Made by a program: the position numbers and the translations under genes | Assembly: GCA_043779285.1 (NCBI GenBank) | Contig: JAYWEL010000188.1 | Coordinates: 1-37,604 of the forward strand | DNA from: MGR-bin208 sp043779285 | GTDB lineage: Bacteria > Bacteroidota > Bacteroidia > Chitinophagales > Chitinophagaceae | Direction of reading: 5' to 3' | Length of the DNA stretch: 37,604 bases | In this document: positions 30,368 through 37,604 of the stretch, piece by piece | Numbering within the stretch: the stretch's first letter is position 1 | Layout: the number at the start of each line of letters is the position of its first letter | The notes under the pieces: model-generated | Databases searched by the model: none | The model's input: only the letters and a program-made list of their open reading frames with translations | Told to the model about the DNA's origin: nothing

Positions 30368-31999
30368 ATGAATCTTGGTTACTTCAACTACCCGATGCCG
30401 GTAAACGAACCGGTTTTAAATTATGCAGCAGGATCTGCAGAAAAAGCAAATCTGAAAGCAGCTTTAGCTGATTTGAAAAACCAGTCAATCGATATTCCGA
30501 TGTATATCGGAAACAAAGAAGTGACGACCAATGAAAAAGTTGCCATACATCCTCCGCATGAAACAGCTCATATTCTGGGACATTTTAATGCAGGCTCAGA
30601 AAAGCATGTACATCAGGCAATAGAGGCTGCATTAGCTGCTAAAGAAGCCTGGGAGAACATGAATTGGGAAAGCCGTGCAGCTATATTTTTAAAAGCAGCT
30701 GATTTACTGGCTACAAAATACCGACCATATATTAATGGTACAACCATGCTTGGTCAAAGTAAGAATGCATATCAGGCCGAGATTGATGCAGCTTGTGAGT
30801 TCATCGACTTTCTACGATTTAATGTGCATTTTTTAGGTGAAATATATAATCAGCAACCAATTAGTTCTGCTGGTATCCATAATCGTTTAGAATGGCGGCC
30901 ACTGGAAGGATTTGTGCTGGCAATTACGCCATTTAATTTTACCGCCATTGGCGGAAACTTGCCTTTATCAGCTGCGATGTGTGGCAATGTGGTTGTTTGG
31001 AAACCGGCTTTCACACAGATTTATTCTGCACAAATGATCATGCGGATCATGAAAGAGGCTGGTTTACCGGATGGGGTTGTCAATTTGATTTATGTAGATG
31101 GACCAACCATCGGGAAGGTTTGTTTCAGTCACCGTGATTTTGGAGGTGTACATTTCACCGGATCAACAGGTGTTTTCAATTATATGTGGAAGACTATCGG
31201 AGAAAATGTAGGAAAATATAAATCGTATCCCCGTATTGTTGGTGAAACCGGTGGAAAAGATTTTGTCGTGGCACACAAATCGGCTGATGTTGATTTATTG
31301 GTTACTGCATTATTGCGTGGTTCGTTCGAATACCAGGGACAAAAATGTTCTGCCGCTTCCCGAGCTTATATACCCTCGAATATAGCAGAAGAGGTAAAGA
31401 AAAAACTGGTTGCAGGCGTGAAGAGTTTCAAGATGGGAGTAGTGGATGATTTCAGTAATTTCATTAATGCCGTTATCGATGAAAAAAGTTTTGATAATAT
31501 CAAATCTTATATAGATCATGCAAAGAAAGATCCCAAAGCAGAAATATTAGTGGGTGGTAAATGCGATAAGAAGAATGGTTATTTTGTTCAGCCAACTATT
31601 ATTGAAGCAAAGAATCCGAAATATGTAACCATGTGTGAAGAAATTTTCGGACCGGTATTAACCATATATGTTTACCCGGCAAATAGTTTTGAAAAAATTC
31701 TGGAAACGGTTGATCAAACATCACCCTATGCATTAACCGGGTCTATTATATCCCGTGACAGGGCTGCAATAGAATTAGCCACTAAAAAATTAAGAAATGC
31801 AGCAGGTAATTTTTATATCAATGATAAACCAACTGGTGCTGTTGTAGGTCAGCAACCATTTGGTGGAGCAAGAGCAAGTGGAACGAATGATAAAGCCGGT
31901 TCGATGTTGAATTTGTACCGATGGTTAAGTGCTAGAACAATTAAAGAAACATATAATGCCGCTGTGGATTATAGATATCCATTCATGTTGGAAGAATAG
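30368..31999 (+). CDS. pruA: L-glutamate gamma-semialdehyde dehydrogenase
   Basis: The NAD-dependent second step of proline catabolism, oxidising glutamate semialdehyde (from P5C) to glutamate. The 543-residue aldehyde dehydrogenase matches the stand-alone P5C dehydrogenase type. ITPFNFTAIGGNLP (186-199) and VVWKPA bind NAD, VGETGGKDF contains the general-base Glu293, and QGQKCSAASR has the nucleophile Cys327. No proline dehydrogenase gene is adjacent. It starts six bases after the AbiEii gene, so the TA-like pair and pruA could share a transcript, and it ends at a strong terminator. Confidence 0.96.
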   Translation: MNLGYFNYPMPVNEPVLNYAAGSAEKANLKAALADLKNQSIDIPMYIGNKEVTTNEKVAIHPPHETAHILGHFNAGSEKHVHQAIEAALAAKEAWENMNWESRAAIFLKAADLLATKYRPYINGTTMLGQSKNAYQAEIDAACEFIDFLRFNVHFLGEIYNQQPISSAGIHNRLEWRPLEGFVLAITPFNFTAIGGNLPLSAAMCGNVVVWKPAFTQIYSAQMIMRIMKEAGLPDGVVNLIYVDGPTIGKVCFSHRDFGGVHFTGSTGVFNYMWKTIGENVGKYKSYPRIVGETGGKDFVVAHKSADVDLLVTALLRGSFEYQGQKCSAASRAYIPSNIAEEVKKKLVAGVKSFKMGVVDDFSNFINAVIDEKSFDNIKSYIDHAKKDPKAEILVGGKCDKKNGYFVQPTIIEAKNPKYVTMCEEIFGPVLTIYVYPANSFEKILETVDQTSPYALTGSIISRDRAAIELATKKLRNAAGNFYINDKPTGAVVGQQPFGGARASGTNDKAGSMLNLYRWLSARTIKETYNAAVDYRYPFMLEE

Positions 32000-32003
32000 T
32001 TTT

Positions 32004-32031
32004 AAAAGGGGTTGTTAATCAGCCCCTTTTT
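32004..32031 (+). terminator. Intrinsic terminator after pruA
   Basis: AAAAGGGGTTG (32004-32014) pairs with CAGCCCCTTTT (32020-32030) around TTAAT, with one G-U pair and flanking T. Confidence 0.9.
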
Positions 32032-32039
32032 CATTTCAA

Positions 32040-32047
32040 TAAGTTTG
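32040..32047 (+). promoter_or_regulatory. Candidate -7 box for pyrR-pyrB
   Basis: TAAGTTTG matches TAnnTTTG just past the pruA terminator, 34 bases before the pyrR start. A second near-match (TATCTTTTG) abuts the start codon. Confidence 0.45.
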
Positions 32048-32081
32048 CAGTAATATTTATATTTTTATAAAAATTTATCTT

Positions 32082-32612
32082 TTGAAGGTTTTATTGAATC
32101 AACAGCAATTATCGATTACCATCAAGCGTCTGGCTCATCAGATTATTGAGAATACTGCTGATGCTGAAAACATTGTAATCATTGGGCTCCAGCCTCGTGG
32201 AATTTATCTTTCGGAGAAAATAGCGGAGGAAATAAGAAATAATAATCCAACTGGAAAATTAAATTACGGCAAACTGGATATTACTTTTTACCGCGATGAT
32301 ATTCGTAATGAATTACACATGCCAAAACAAACGGAAATAAATTTTTCCATCGAAGGAAAAAAAGTAATTCTGATAGACGATGTGTTGTTTACCGGTCGTA
32401 CCATCCGTGCAGCATTGGATGCATTGCTGGCATTGGGCAGGCCGGAGAAAGTGGAATTATGCGTTTTAATTGACAGGCGGTTCAGCAGGCAATTTCCTAT
32501 TCAACCGGATTATGTGGGAAAAGCAATCGATTCTTCCATAACACAGAAAATAAAAGTGTATTGGCAGGAAAAAGACGGAAAAGAGGAAGTTGGCATTCTT
32601 GATGAAGGGTAA
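32082..32612 (+). CDS. pyrR: PyrR-type bifunctional regulator / uracil phosphoribosyltransferase
   Basis: A 176-residue type I phosphoribosyltransferase of the PyrR family. The PRPP loop VILIDDVLFTGRT (95-107), the GLQPRGIYLSEKI segment, the DITFYRDD hood region (66-73) and LIDRRFSRQFPIQPDYVG are all typical. In Bacillus, PyrR binds pyr mRNA with UMP to cause attenuation and has weak uracil salvage activity. It precedes pyrB by 30 bases, fitting a pyr operon. The start is TTG at 32082; no ATG is available upstream in frame. The likely leader is under 40 bases, too short for a terminator/antiterminator switch before pyrR, and no attenuator was seen between pyrR and pyrB. A regulatory role here is therefore uncertain. 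Confidence 0.93.
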   Translation: MKVLLNQQQLSITIKRLAHQIIENTADAENIVIIGLQPRGIYLSEKIAEEIRNNNPTGKLNYGKLDITFYRDDIRNELHMPKQTEINFSIEGKKVILIDDVLFTGRTIRAALDALLALGRPEKVELCVLIDRRFSRQFPIQPDYVGKAIDSSITQKIKVYWQEKDGKEEVGILDEG

Positions 32613-32642
32613 AAAAATAATTTACTATAACTTAGCACTTTA

Positions 32643-33578
32643 ATGAGTCTTACCACAAAACATTTACTCGGCATACGGGACCTCTCCGGAGATGATATTT
32701 CACTTATTTTAAAAACGGCTGAGCAATTCAAAGAAGTACTTCAACGACCCATAAAAAAGGTTCCATCTTTACGAGACGTCACTATCGTCAATTTATTTTT
32801 TGAAAATTCTACCCGAACCAGAATTTCTTTTGAGCTAGCTGAGAAAAGATTGTCTGCCGATGTAATTAATTTTTCATCCAGCGGATCATCTGTGTCAAAG
32901 GGAGAATCTTTATTAGATACAGTCAGAAATATTCTATCCATGAAAGTGGACCTTGTAGTTATGCGGCATGCTGCCAGTGGTGCTCCTCATTTTTTGGCAA
33001 AACATATTCCTGCATCCATCATTAATGCAGGTGATGGAGTAAATGAACATCCTACACAAGCCTTGCTTGACGCATATTCCATCAAAGAGAAGATGGGCCG
33101 GTTGGAAGGAGTGAGGGTGGCGATTATTGGCGATATCATGCATAGCCGGGTGGCACAAAGCAATATTTATTTATTGAAGAAAATGGGCGCAGAAGTAATT
33201 GTTTGTGGTCCCCCAACCTTGATTCCAAAACATATTGAAGAAGCTTTTCAGATTAAAGTTGAATATGATCTTAAAAAAGCGCTGGAATGGTGCGATGTAG
33301 CCAATGTATTACGAATTCAATTGGAAAGACAGAACCAGGTTTTGTTTTCATCTTTGAGAGAATACAGTCTGGTGTATGGTATCAACCGGAAATTACTGGA
33401 TGGTCTTTCAAAAGAAATCGTCATCATGCATCCTGGGCCCATAAACAGGGGAGTAGAACTAGATAGCGATGTAGCAGACAGTAAACAATCCATCATTTTA
33501 CAGCAGGTGGAAAATGGTGTCGCAGTTCGAATGGCCGTATTATATTTGCTTTCTGGAGAAAGAGATTCATCAAATTAA
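32643..33578 (+). CDS. pyrB: Aspartate carbamoyltransferase, catalytic subunit
   Basis: Condenses aspartate and carbamoyl phosphate, the first committed step of pyrimidine synthesis. The 311-residue protein has FFENSTRTRISF (52-63) for carbamoyl phosphate, SSVSKGESLLDT with the active-site Lys86 of the 80s loop, MRHAASG, DGVNEHPTQALLDAYS with His136 and Gln139, and IMHPGPINRGVE for aspartate binding. No pyrI regulatory subunit gene follows, so the enzyme is probably an unregulated trimer or regulated otherwise. It is in a run pyrR-pyrB-coaD-thioesterase with small gaps. Confidence 0.97.
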   Translation: MSLTTKHLLGIRDLSGDDISLILKTAEQFKEVLQRPIKKVPSLRDVTIVNLFFENSTRTRISFELAEKRLSADVINFSSSGSSVSKGESLLDTVRNILSMKVDLVVMRHAASGAPHFLAKHIPASIINAGDGVNEHPTQALLDAYSIKEKMGRLEGVRVAIIGDIMHSRVAQSNIYLLKKMGAEVIVCGPPTLIPKHIEEAFQIKVEYDLKKALEWCDVANVLRIQLERQNQVLFSSLREYSLVYGINRKLLDGLSKEIVIMHPGPINRGVELDSDVADSKQSIILQQVENGVAVRMAVLYLLSGERDSSN

Positions 33579-33596
33579 TAACCTACAATTTTTATC

Positions 33597-34067
33597 ATGG
33601 AAAGGATTTGTTTATTTCCCGGAACATTTGATCCTGTAACTATCGGTCATGTTGATATCATCCGAAGATCGGTGAGTTTATTTGATAAAATTGTTGTTGG
33701 AATAGGATTAAACAATAACAAGGAACCCATGTTTTCACCCGAGAAAAGATTGGAATGGATCGAAGAACTTTTCAAGGATGAACCCAAGGTCGAAGGAAGA
33801 ATTTATGGGGGACTAACGGTTGATTTTTGTAATAAGATTGGTGCTAAGTTTATCGTTCGTGGTATTCGGTACGTGAGTGATTTCGAATATGAAAAAACAA
33901 TCGCTGATGCTAATCGAACATTGGACCCAAGTATTGAAACCATCTTTTTAACCTGCGAGCCTAAATTTACTTCAGTAGCATCTACCATTGTTCGGGATAT
34001 TATCCGCAATGGTGGAAACGCAACGCCATTTTTACCTGCAGAAGTAGCTTCCACAATTGCAAAATAA
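33597..34067 (+). CDS. coaD: Phosphopantetheine adenylyltransferase
   Basis: Transfers AMP from ATP to 4'-phosphopantetheine, the penultimate step of coenzyme A synthesis. The 156-residue protein has the nucleotidyltransferase GTFDPVTIGHVDI motif with His18 of T/HxGH, RGIRYVSDFEYE, and FTSVASTIVRDI in place of the usual ISSTxVR. Normal length. It begins 18 bases after pyrB and is probably cotranscribed, although the pathways are unrelated. Confidence 0.97.
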   Translation: MERICLFPGTFDPVTIGHVDIIRRSVSLFDKIVVGIGLNNNKEPMFSPEKRLEWIEELFKDEPKVEGRIYGGLTVDFCNKIGAKFIVRGIRYVSDFEYEKTIADANRTLDPSIETIFLTCEPKFTSVASTIVRDIIRNGGNATPFLPAEVASTIAK

Positions 34068-34073
34068 GTTATT

Positions 34074-34502
34074 ATGATTTGGTTTGAAAAAGACATTAAA
34101 ATGGAAAATTTTATCCATTTAGGTAAAGGAAGTATGGGCGATTTTTTAGGAATTGAATGGCTGGAAATGGGGCCGGATTTCATGAAAGCCAGAATGCCGG
34201 TCGATCATCGTACAAAACAACCTTATGGCATATTGCATGGAGGCGCATCCTGTGTGTTGGCTGAAACCATTGGTAGTATTGCATCTGCGTTTGTTATAGA
34301 TCAAACAAAATATCATTGTGTTGGATTGGAAATTAATGCCAACCATATCGGAATGGTAAGAGAAGGATTTGTTACCGGTATTGTAAAGCCCATTCATTTG
34401 GGTAGATCAACACATGTTTGGGATATTCAAATACGTGATGATATGGACAAACTGATTTGTGTTAGCCGGTTGACAGTTATCATTATAGAAAAAAAATTTT
34501 AG
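34074..34502 (+). CDS. Hotdog-fold acyl-CoA thioesterase, PaaI/MenI-like
   Basis: A 142-residue protein of the PaaI-type hotdog thioesterase family. The conserved catalytic stretch PYGILHGGASCVLAETIGSIAS is split by the family's HGG loop and the Glu of the long helix. The N-terminal GDFLGIEWLEMGPDFMKARMPV and the strand VGLEINANHIG also fit. Such enzymes hydrolyse acyl-CoA esters such as phenylacetyl-CoA or DHNA-CoA. Which one applies cannot be told, though a DHNA-CoA thioesterase for menaquinone is a reasonable option. It follows coaD by six bases and ends four bases from the convergent Nudix gene. Confidence 0.88.
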   Translation: MIWFEKDIKMENFIHLGKGSMGDFLGIEWLEMGPDFMKARMPVDHRTKQPYGILHGGASCVLAETIGSIASAFVIDQTKYHCVGLEINANHIGMVREGFVTGIVKPIHLGRSTHVWDIQIRDDMDKLICVSRLTVIIIEKKF

Positions 34503-34506
34503 TTCT

Positions 34507-35130
34507 TCAGGATTGGTAAGCAGCGAAAACATCTCGTATCGAGGGATAAGCCTTTTTTAAACATTTATTCACTTCGTTTAAATTCTTCCAGCCTATTTCT
34601 GTAATATCTTCTTCTGTTTGTGGTAAGAGCTTTTGATCTGAATTTGCATTCATCAGATACCAATATGATTCTTTTAAAATATGTTTTGTTCCTTCATGAT
34701 AAGTATGATAGGTGGTCGTCAATTTTTTCAAAACCTTGACCTTTTGTAGACCGGTTTCTTCGATAACTTCCCTAACTGCACAATCCTTCAGATTTTCATT
34801 TTTATCTAATTTCCCTTTGGGCAAATCCCAAAAACCCCGCCGATGAATCATCAGTAGTTCATTTTTTTCATTTTCAACCAATCCTCCGGCCGCCTGAATG
34901 ACTTTAAATTTTTTCCAGAAAGTATTTTTTAGTTCTTCCAGGTCTGGATGAAAGAAAACAGCAGCATGTATAGCATCCTGTTGCATCTCGTACAGCATGG
35001 TTTTAACAGAATGATTATTTAATTCATCAATAAAAACGGCATCGTCATGATGCATAAATGGTTCAATAGTTTCATCAATGGCATCACATAAAAAAAGAGG
35101 TTTTTGATTGAAATATATTTTTAAATGCAT
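34507..35130 (-). CDS. Nudix hydrolase with an N-terminal extension
   Basis: A 207-residue protein. The Nudix box GKLDKNENLKDCAVREVIEE plus TGL lies at 106-128 and is complete (GX5EX7REUXEEXGU; Glu124 and Glu125 bind metal). It is preceded by MIHRRGFWDLPKGK. Residues 1-75 form an extra N-terminal region (KIYFNQKPLFLCDAIDE) that I do not assign. Nudix enzymes hydrolyse nucleoside diphosphate-linked compounds. The substrate is unknown; a polyphosphate or nucleotide-sugar housekeeping role is possible. The gene is convergent with the thioesterase gene and divergent from pyrE with only 40 bases between, so the two promoters must be very close. Confidence 0.9.
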   Translation of the reverse strand: MHLKIYFNQKPLFLCDAIDETIEPFMHHDDAVFIDELNNHSVKTMLYEMQQDAIHAAVFFHPDLEELKNTFWKKFKVIQAAGGLVENEKNELLMIHRRGFWDLPKGKLDKNENLKDCAVREVIEETGLQKVKVLKKLTTTYHTYHEGTKHILKESYWYLMNANSDQKLLPQTEEDITEIGWKNLNEVNKCLKKAYPSIRDVFAAYQS

Positions 35131-35158
35131 GTGGGATAATTGATGTTTTGCTTTCCGC

Positions 35159-35166
35159 TAACTTCG
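35159..35166 (+). promoter_or_regulatory. Candidate -7 box for pyrE
   Basis: TAACTTCG, one base from TAnnTTTG and identical to the octamer before prfB, ends four bases before the pyrE ATG at 35171. Confidence 0.4.
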
Positions 35167-35170
35167 CAAC

Positions 35171-35803
35171 ATGAATAATGAAAAAGCAGTAGCCGAAAAA
35201 CTACTTCAAGTTAATGCAGTAAAGTTAAACCTGCAAAATCCTTTTACATGGGCAAGCGGTTGGAAGAGTCCGATATATTGTGATAACAGAAGAATACTTT
35301 CATTTCCATATGTACGTGATTTTATTAAATCAGAATTATGCAATATGGTATTCTCGAATTTTCCGGATGCAGAAATGCTTGCAGGTGTGGCCACAGCTGG
35401 TATTGCCTGGGGTGCAATGACAGCGGACCAACTTAAATTGCCTTTTATTTATGTTCGTCCTAAACCCAAACAGCATGGTTTAGGCAATCAGATTGAAGGA
35501 TTTTATGAGAAAGGAAAAGAAGTAGTGGTTATAGAAGATCTAATATCAACCGGCATGAGCAGTTTACAGGTTGTTGATGTATTAGAACAGGAAGGTTTGA
35601 ATGTTGTTGGTATGGTTTCAATATTTACCTATGATTTTGAAATAGCAAAACAAGCCATTTCTGAAAAAGGAATTCCGTATTATTCATTAACCGATTATCC
35701 CAGCTTAATTGAAGTGGCCAGAGAAAAAGGCATTATAAAAGAATCAGAAATAGAGCTTTTGTTAAAATGGCGAACAGATCCGGCTAACTGGACCGGTATT
35801 TAG
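35171..35803 (+). CDS. pyrE: Orotate phosphoribosyltransferase
   Basis: Joins orotate to PRPP to make OMP in pyrimidine synthesis. The 210-residue protein shows the PRPP-binding loop VVVIEDLISTGMSS (118-131), FIYVRPKPKQHGLGNQIEG with the catalytic Lys-rich loop, and the N-terminal ASGWKSPIYCDNRR orotate site. Length is normal. It lies 2.5 kb from pyrR-pyrB on the same strand but separated by the opposing Nudix gene, so it is in its own transcription unit, possibly with the HMA-domain gene 26 bases downstream. Confidence 0.96.
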   Translation: MNNEKAVAEKLLQVNAVKLNLQNPFTWASGWKSPIYCDNRRILSFPYVRDFIKSELCNMVFSNFPDAEMLAGVATAGIAWGAMTADQLKLPFIYVRPKPKQHGLGNQIEGFYEKGKEVVVIEDLISTGMSSLQVVDVLEQEGLNVVGMVSIFTYDFEIAKQAISEKGIPYYSLTDYPSLIEVAREKGIIKESEIELLLKWRTDPANWTGI

Positions 35804-35829
35804 TAATTTGCAATTAAATAAATGAACCC

Positions 35830-36195
35830 ATGAAGCATCTGATTCTGTTTTCTTTTTTAAGTTTTGGATTGATCTCCGTTTCTTTTTCACAAATAAAAAA
35901 AATTGTAACCACAAAAATAAACACCCCGAATGCCCAATGCGAACTTTGTAAAACAAGGATAGAAAATTATTTAAAGAGATATGATGGGATAAGTTTTGTA
36001 CAGGTTAATTACAAGAAGAAGGAGACCGTTGTCAAATATATTACTGATCGTATAAATATCGAAGAAATAAAAACAGCCATTGCCAATACAGGATATGATG
36101 CGGATGATGTGGAGGCAGCCCCGGATGCGTATAAAAGATTACCTAAATCCTGTAAGAGAGCCAAAGATGGTGGGGGGCATAAACCGGATAATTAG
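35830..36195 (+). CDS. Secreted heavy-metal-associated (HMA) domain protein
   Basis: A 121-residue protein with a signal peptide (about 1-20, ending SFSQ) followed by a single HMA-type ferredoxin-like domain. The metal site CxxC is Cys37-Glu-Leu-Cys40 in NAQCELCKTRIENYL, and the rest follows the pattern strand-helix-strand, with YDGISFVQVNYKKKETVVKY and the C-terminal IEEIKTAIANTGYDADDV. The tail ends in a Lys/Gly/His-rich stretch with another Cys (PKSCKRAKDGGGHK). It would bind copper or a similar soft metal in the periplasm, as a chaperone or scavenger, but no metal transporter gene is adjacent. A signal-bearing HMA protein next to pyrE may simply be chance placement. Confidence 0.85.
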   Translation: MKHLILFSFLSFGLISVSFSQIKKIVTTKINTPNAQCELCKTRIENYLKRYDGISFVQVNYKKKETVVKYITDRINIEEIKTAIANTGYDADDVEAAPDAYKRLPKSCKRAKDGGGHKPDN

Positions 36196-36225
36196 ATCAT
36201 TATTCAGCAACTCATATGCTTTTTT

Positions 36226-36696
36226 TTATCTCAATAACTCTTTTATGGAGTGGCTACCTTCATATAGAAATGGATAATTAACATAAATTCCCAAACGTCC
36301 AATATTTCCTTTTCCTTCGGCTTTAATATTGACAGTCTCTTTTAAAGCAAAGGTCAATGCGTTTTTTAATAAAGAAGACATATCTAATTTCCCTTTTAAA
36401 GGGAGCGTAAATAGTTCGTTTCTTTTAATATGAATGATAGTGTCCAAGCGCAATGAGCCAAGATAATTCCCTTCAACATATAATGAGCAGTTCATATTCT
36501 TCAGGGATACTTTGTAGCCGTTCATATTCTTAAATTCAAGATCCAAACTTACATCCGATTCCTTTATACCTGGCTTTACTATTTTAAATTCGGCAATACG
36601 CTGAAATTCTGGATCCTTCACAGACCGACAACTTAGCAGACCAACAATAATAAAAAAGAAAAATGGAGAAAGGGGAGTGCTATTATTAAATGACAT
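36226..36696 (-). CDS. LEA14-like (water-stress/hypersensitive-response domain) lipoprotein
   Basis: A 156-residue predicted lipoprotein. The signal segment PFFFFIIVGLLSCRS has its lipobox Cys at residue 23. The mature domain (about 35-135) resembles LEA14/WHy domains: KIVKPGIKESDVSLDLEFKNMNGYKVSLKNMNCSLYVEGNYLG shows the typical pattern of a conserved NMN..G turn and alternating strands, followed by KLDMSSLLKNAL. Bacterial members are envelope proteins of unclear role, some linked to desiccation or stress. The ATG at 36696 is preferred over the TTG at 36717. It converges on the HMA gene with 30 bases between the ends. Confidence 0.75.
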   Translation of the reverse strand: MSFNNSTPLSPFFFFIIVGLLSCRSVKDPEFQRIAEFKIVKPGIKESDVSLDLEFKNMNGYKVSLKNMNCSLYVEGNYLGSLRLDTIIHIKRNELFTLPLKGKLDMSSLLKNALTFALKETVNIKAEGKGNIGRLGIYVNYPFLYEGSHSIKELLR

Positions 36697-36717
36697 GCAG
36701 TAGGTATTTGTATGCAA

Positions 36718-36946
36718 ATTTCTGTGATTAATAATTAGTAAAGAAAGCTTATTTTGCGTGCTAATTGACTTAGTAATTGGTAAAAATAGTTTAATAAAAA
36801 AAATACTAAATAATAAGGGCTAAAATATTTTTATAAAATATTCTATTTCAATTTATTATAAATTATATCTAAATTAAAATAGTTAAATATTGTATCAAAA
36901 TATAATTAATATACATCGTTTATTGTTATTGTAAAAACCATATAAT
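36718..36946. other. Very AT-rich divergent spacer
   Basis: The 229 bases between the LEA14-like gene and the WbqC-like gene are extremely A+T rich (about 85 percent by eye). They presumably hold both divergent promoters, but no TAnnTTTG box stands out. No tRNA, repeat array or other gene was seen. Confidence 0.5.
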
Positions 36947-37567
36947 TTGAAATCATTAATTATTGAAAATCAATATTTTGCAGCTGTTTACTTATTTTCT
37001 ATTTTATATACAAGTACAAATATTAAATTAGAAGCATGTGAGACTTATCAAAAAGGAAGTTTTCGAAACCGGTGTTTCATTTTAGGAGCAAATGGAATTA
37101 TTCCATTAAGTATACCATTGGTTGAAGGGCGGTCTCAAAAGAAATTGATTACTGAGGTTCGTATTTCAAATGAGACTAAATGGCAGACTCATCATTGGAA
37201 AGCAATTGAATCCAGTTACAAGCGTTCACCTTGGTTTGAACATTATGCTCCGGAATTAAAATCCTTTTATTCTCAGAAATATGATTTTTTATTTGAATGG
37301 AATCTGGAACTTTTTAAGTGGGCAGTTAAAAAGTGTAGGATGAATTCACTTCATGTTGGTCAAACAATTGATTTTAATAAATCGTATGATCCGGATATTT
37401 ATGAAGATTTAAGGAATCAAATTAGACCTTCAAATTTTAAAAATTTCAATATGAAGCCATATCCGCAAGTGTTTTCCGATCGTTTTGGATTTGTTTCTAA
37501 TTTATCCATTATTGATCTTTTAATGAATACAGGGAAAATGGCTGGAAATTATCTTGAGAAGCTTTAA
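36947..37567 (+). CDS. WbqC-like family protein
   Basis: A 206-residue protein resembling the WbqC family. The N-terminal region IENQYFAAVYLFSILYTSTNIKLEACETYQKGSFRNRC is the variant of the usual 'QY.P...YF' start followed by the family's E..E.YQK..FRNR pattern. The middle has TEVRISNETKWQTHHWKAIESSYKRSPWFEHY, highly typical. WbqC-like proteins are linked to O-antigen or amino-sugar acyl modification but are biochemically poorly defined. In Bacteroidota the gene often lies near signal peptidase I (lepB), which may be just outside this window. The start is TTG at 36947, as conserved residues begin immediately; there is no nearby ATG in frame. Confidence 0.82.
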   Translation: MKSLIIENQYFAAVYLFSILYTSTNIKLEACETYQKGSFRNRCFILGANGIIPLSIPLVEGRSQKKLITEVRISNETKWQTHHWKAIESSYKRSPWFEHYAPELKSFYSQKYDFLFEWNLELFKWAVKKCRMNSLHVGQTIDFNKSYDPDIYEDLRNQIRPSNFKNFNMKPYPQVFSDRFGFVSNLSIIDLLMNTGKMAGNYLEKL

Positions 37568-37604
37568 AAATTAATATTAAACCATTCATCAAATTAGTTG
37601 TCTT

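Noticed and set aside
29487..31999. prfB-DUF6922-AbiEii-pruA as a functional operon linking release factor to proline catabolism
   Set aside because: Small gaps suggest only cotranscription. Nothing in the sequences supports a shared pathway, and the TA-like pair is probably a later insertion between housekeeping genes.
36718..36946. Possible repeat or CRISPR-like pattern in the AT-rich spacer
   Set aside because: The A/T runs are irregular, with no repeated unit of constant length and no spacers.

Overview
The window looks like an ordinary stretch of chromosome from a low-GC member of the Bacteroidota, most likely near Chitinophagaceae. This is inferred from several features. There is a short primary sigma factor without region 1.1. 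Bacteroidota-type -7 boxes (TAnnTTTG) stand in front of many genes, and clear Shine-Dalgarno sites are scarce. The families DUF4249, DUF3822 and DUF2027-Smr are present, along with the Bacteroidota form of arginine decarboxylase and an enlarged Lgt. No tRNA, rRNA, CRISPR array, insertion sequence or prophage was seen. The one structural RNA is RNase P RNA (rnpB).

Layout. 1-3270: the end of an M28 peptidase gene, then two paralogous secreted proteins of unknown function on the minus strand. 3330-7170: a translation block, thrS-infC, a terminator, a YjbR-like gene, then rpmI-rplT behind its own promoter and a folded leader. 7245-9266: arginine decarboxylase and a small secreted NTF2-like protein. 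9287-10439: a frameshifted Hsp20 gene divergent from a bacilliredoxin. 10517-15206: lgt, rpoD, a DUF4249 lipoprotein, trxB and folB, with a MATE exporter converging on folB. 16753-22818: a long plus-strand run, DUF3822-rsmD, 5-formyl-THF cyclo-ligase, lpxK, rnr and a polyprenyl synthase, with overlaps at three junctions. 22825-26093: a small membrane protein, an APC permease and a DUF2027-Smr protein. 26155-26520: rnpB. 26540-28287: a CPBP membrane protein and a DNA-alkylation-repair pseudogene with two in-frame stops. 28377-32031: prfB with its programmed +1 frameshift, a two-gene DUF6922/AbiEii toxin-antitoxin-like module, and pruA. 32082-37567: pyrR-pyrB-coaD-thioesterase, a convergent Nudix gene, pyrE, a secreted HMA-domain protein, a LEA14-like lipoprotein and a WbqC-like protein.

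Most genes are housekeeping: translation (thrS, infC, rpmI, rplT, prfB, rsmD, rnpB, rnr), envelope biogenesis (lgt, lpxK, polyprenyl synthase), pyrimidine synthesis (pyrR, pyrB, pyrE), cofactors (folB, coaD, cyclo-ligase) and redox or stress functions (trxB, bacilliredoxin, Hsp20). The accessory content is small. The DUF6922/AbiEii pair is the best candidate for a little-studied system. Other points worth checking are the structured rpmI-rplT leader, the A7-tract frameshift in hsp20, the nonsense-interrupted alkylation-repair gene, an RsmD lacking the Asp of its (D/N)PPY motif, and possible leaderless transcripts for prfB and pyrE.
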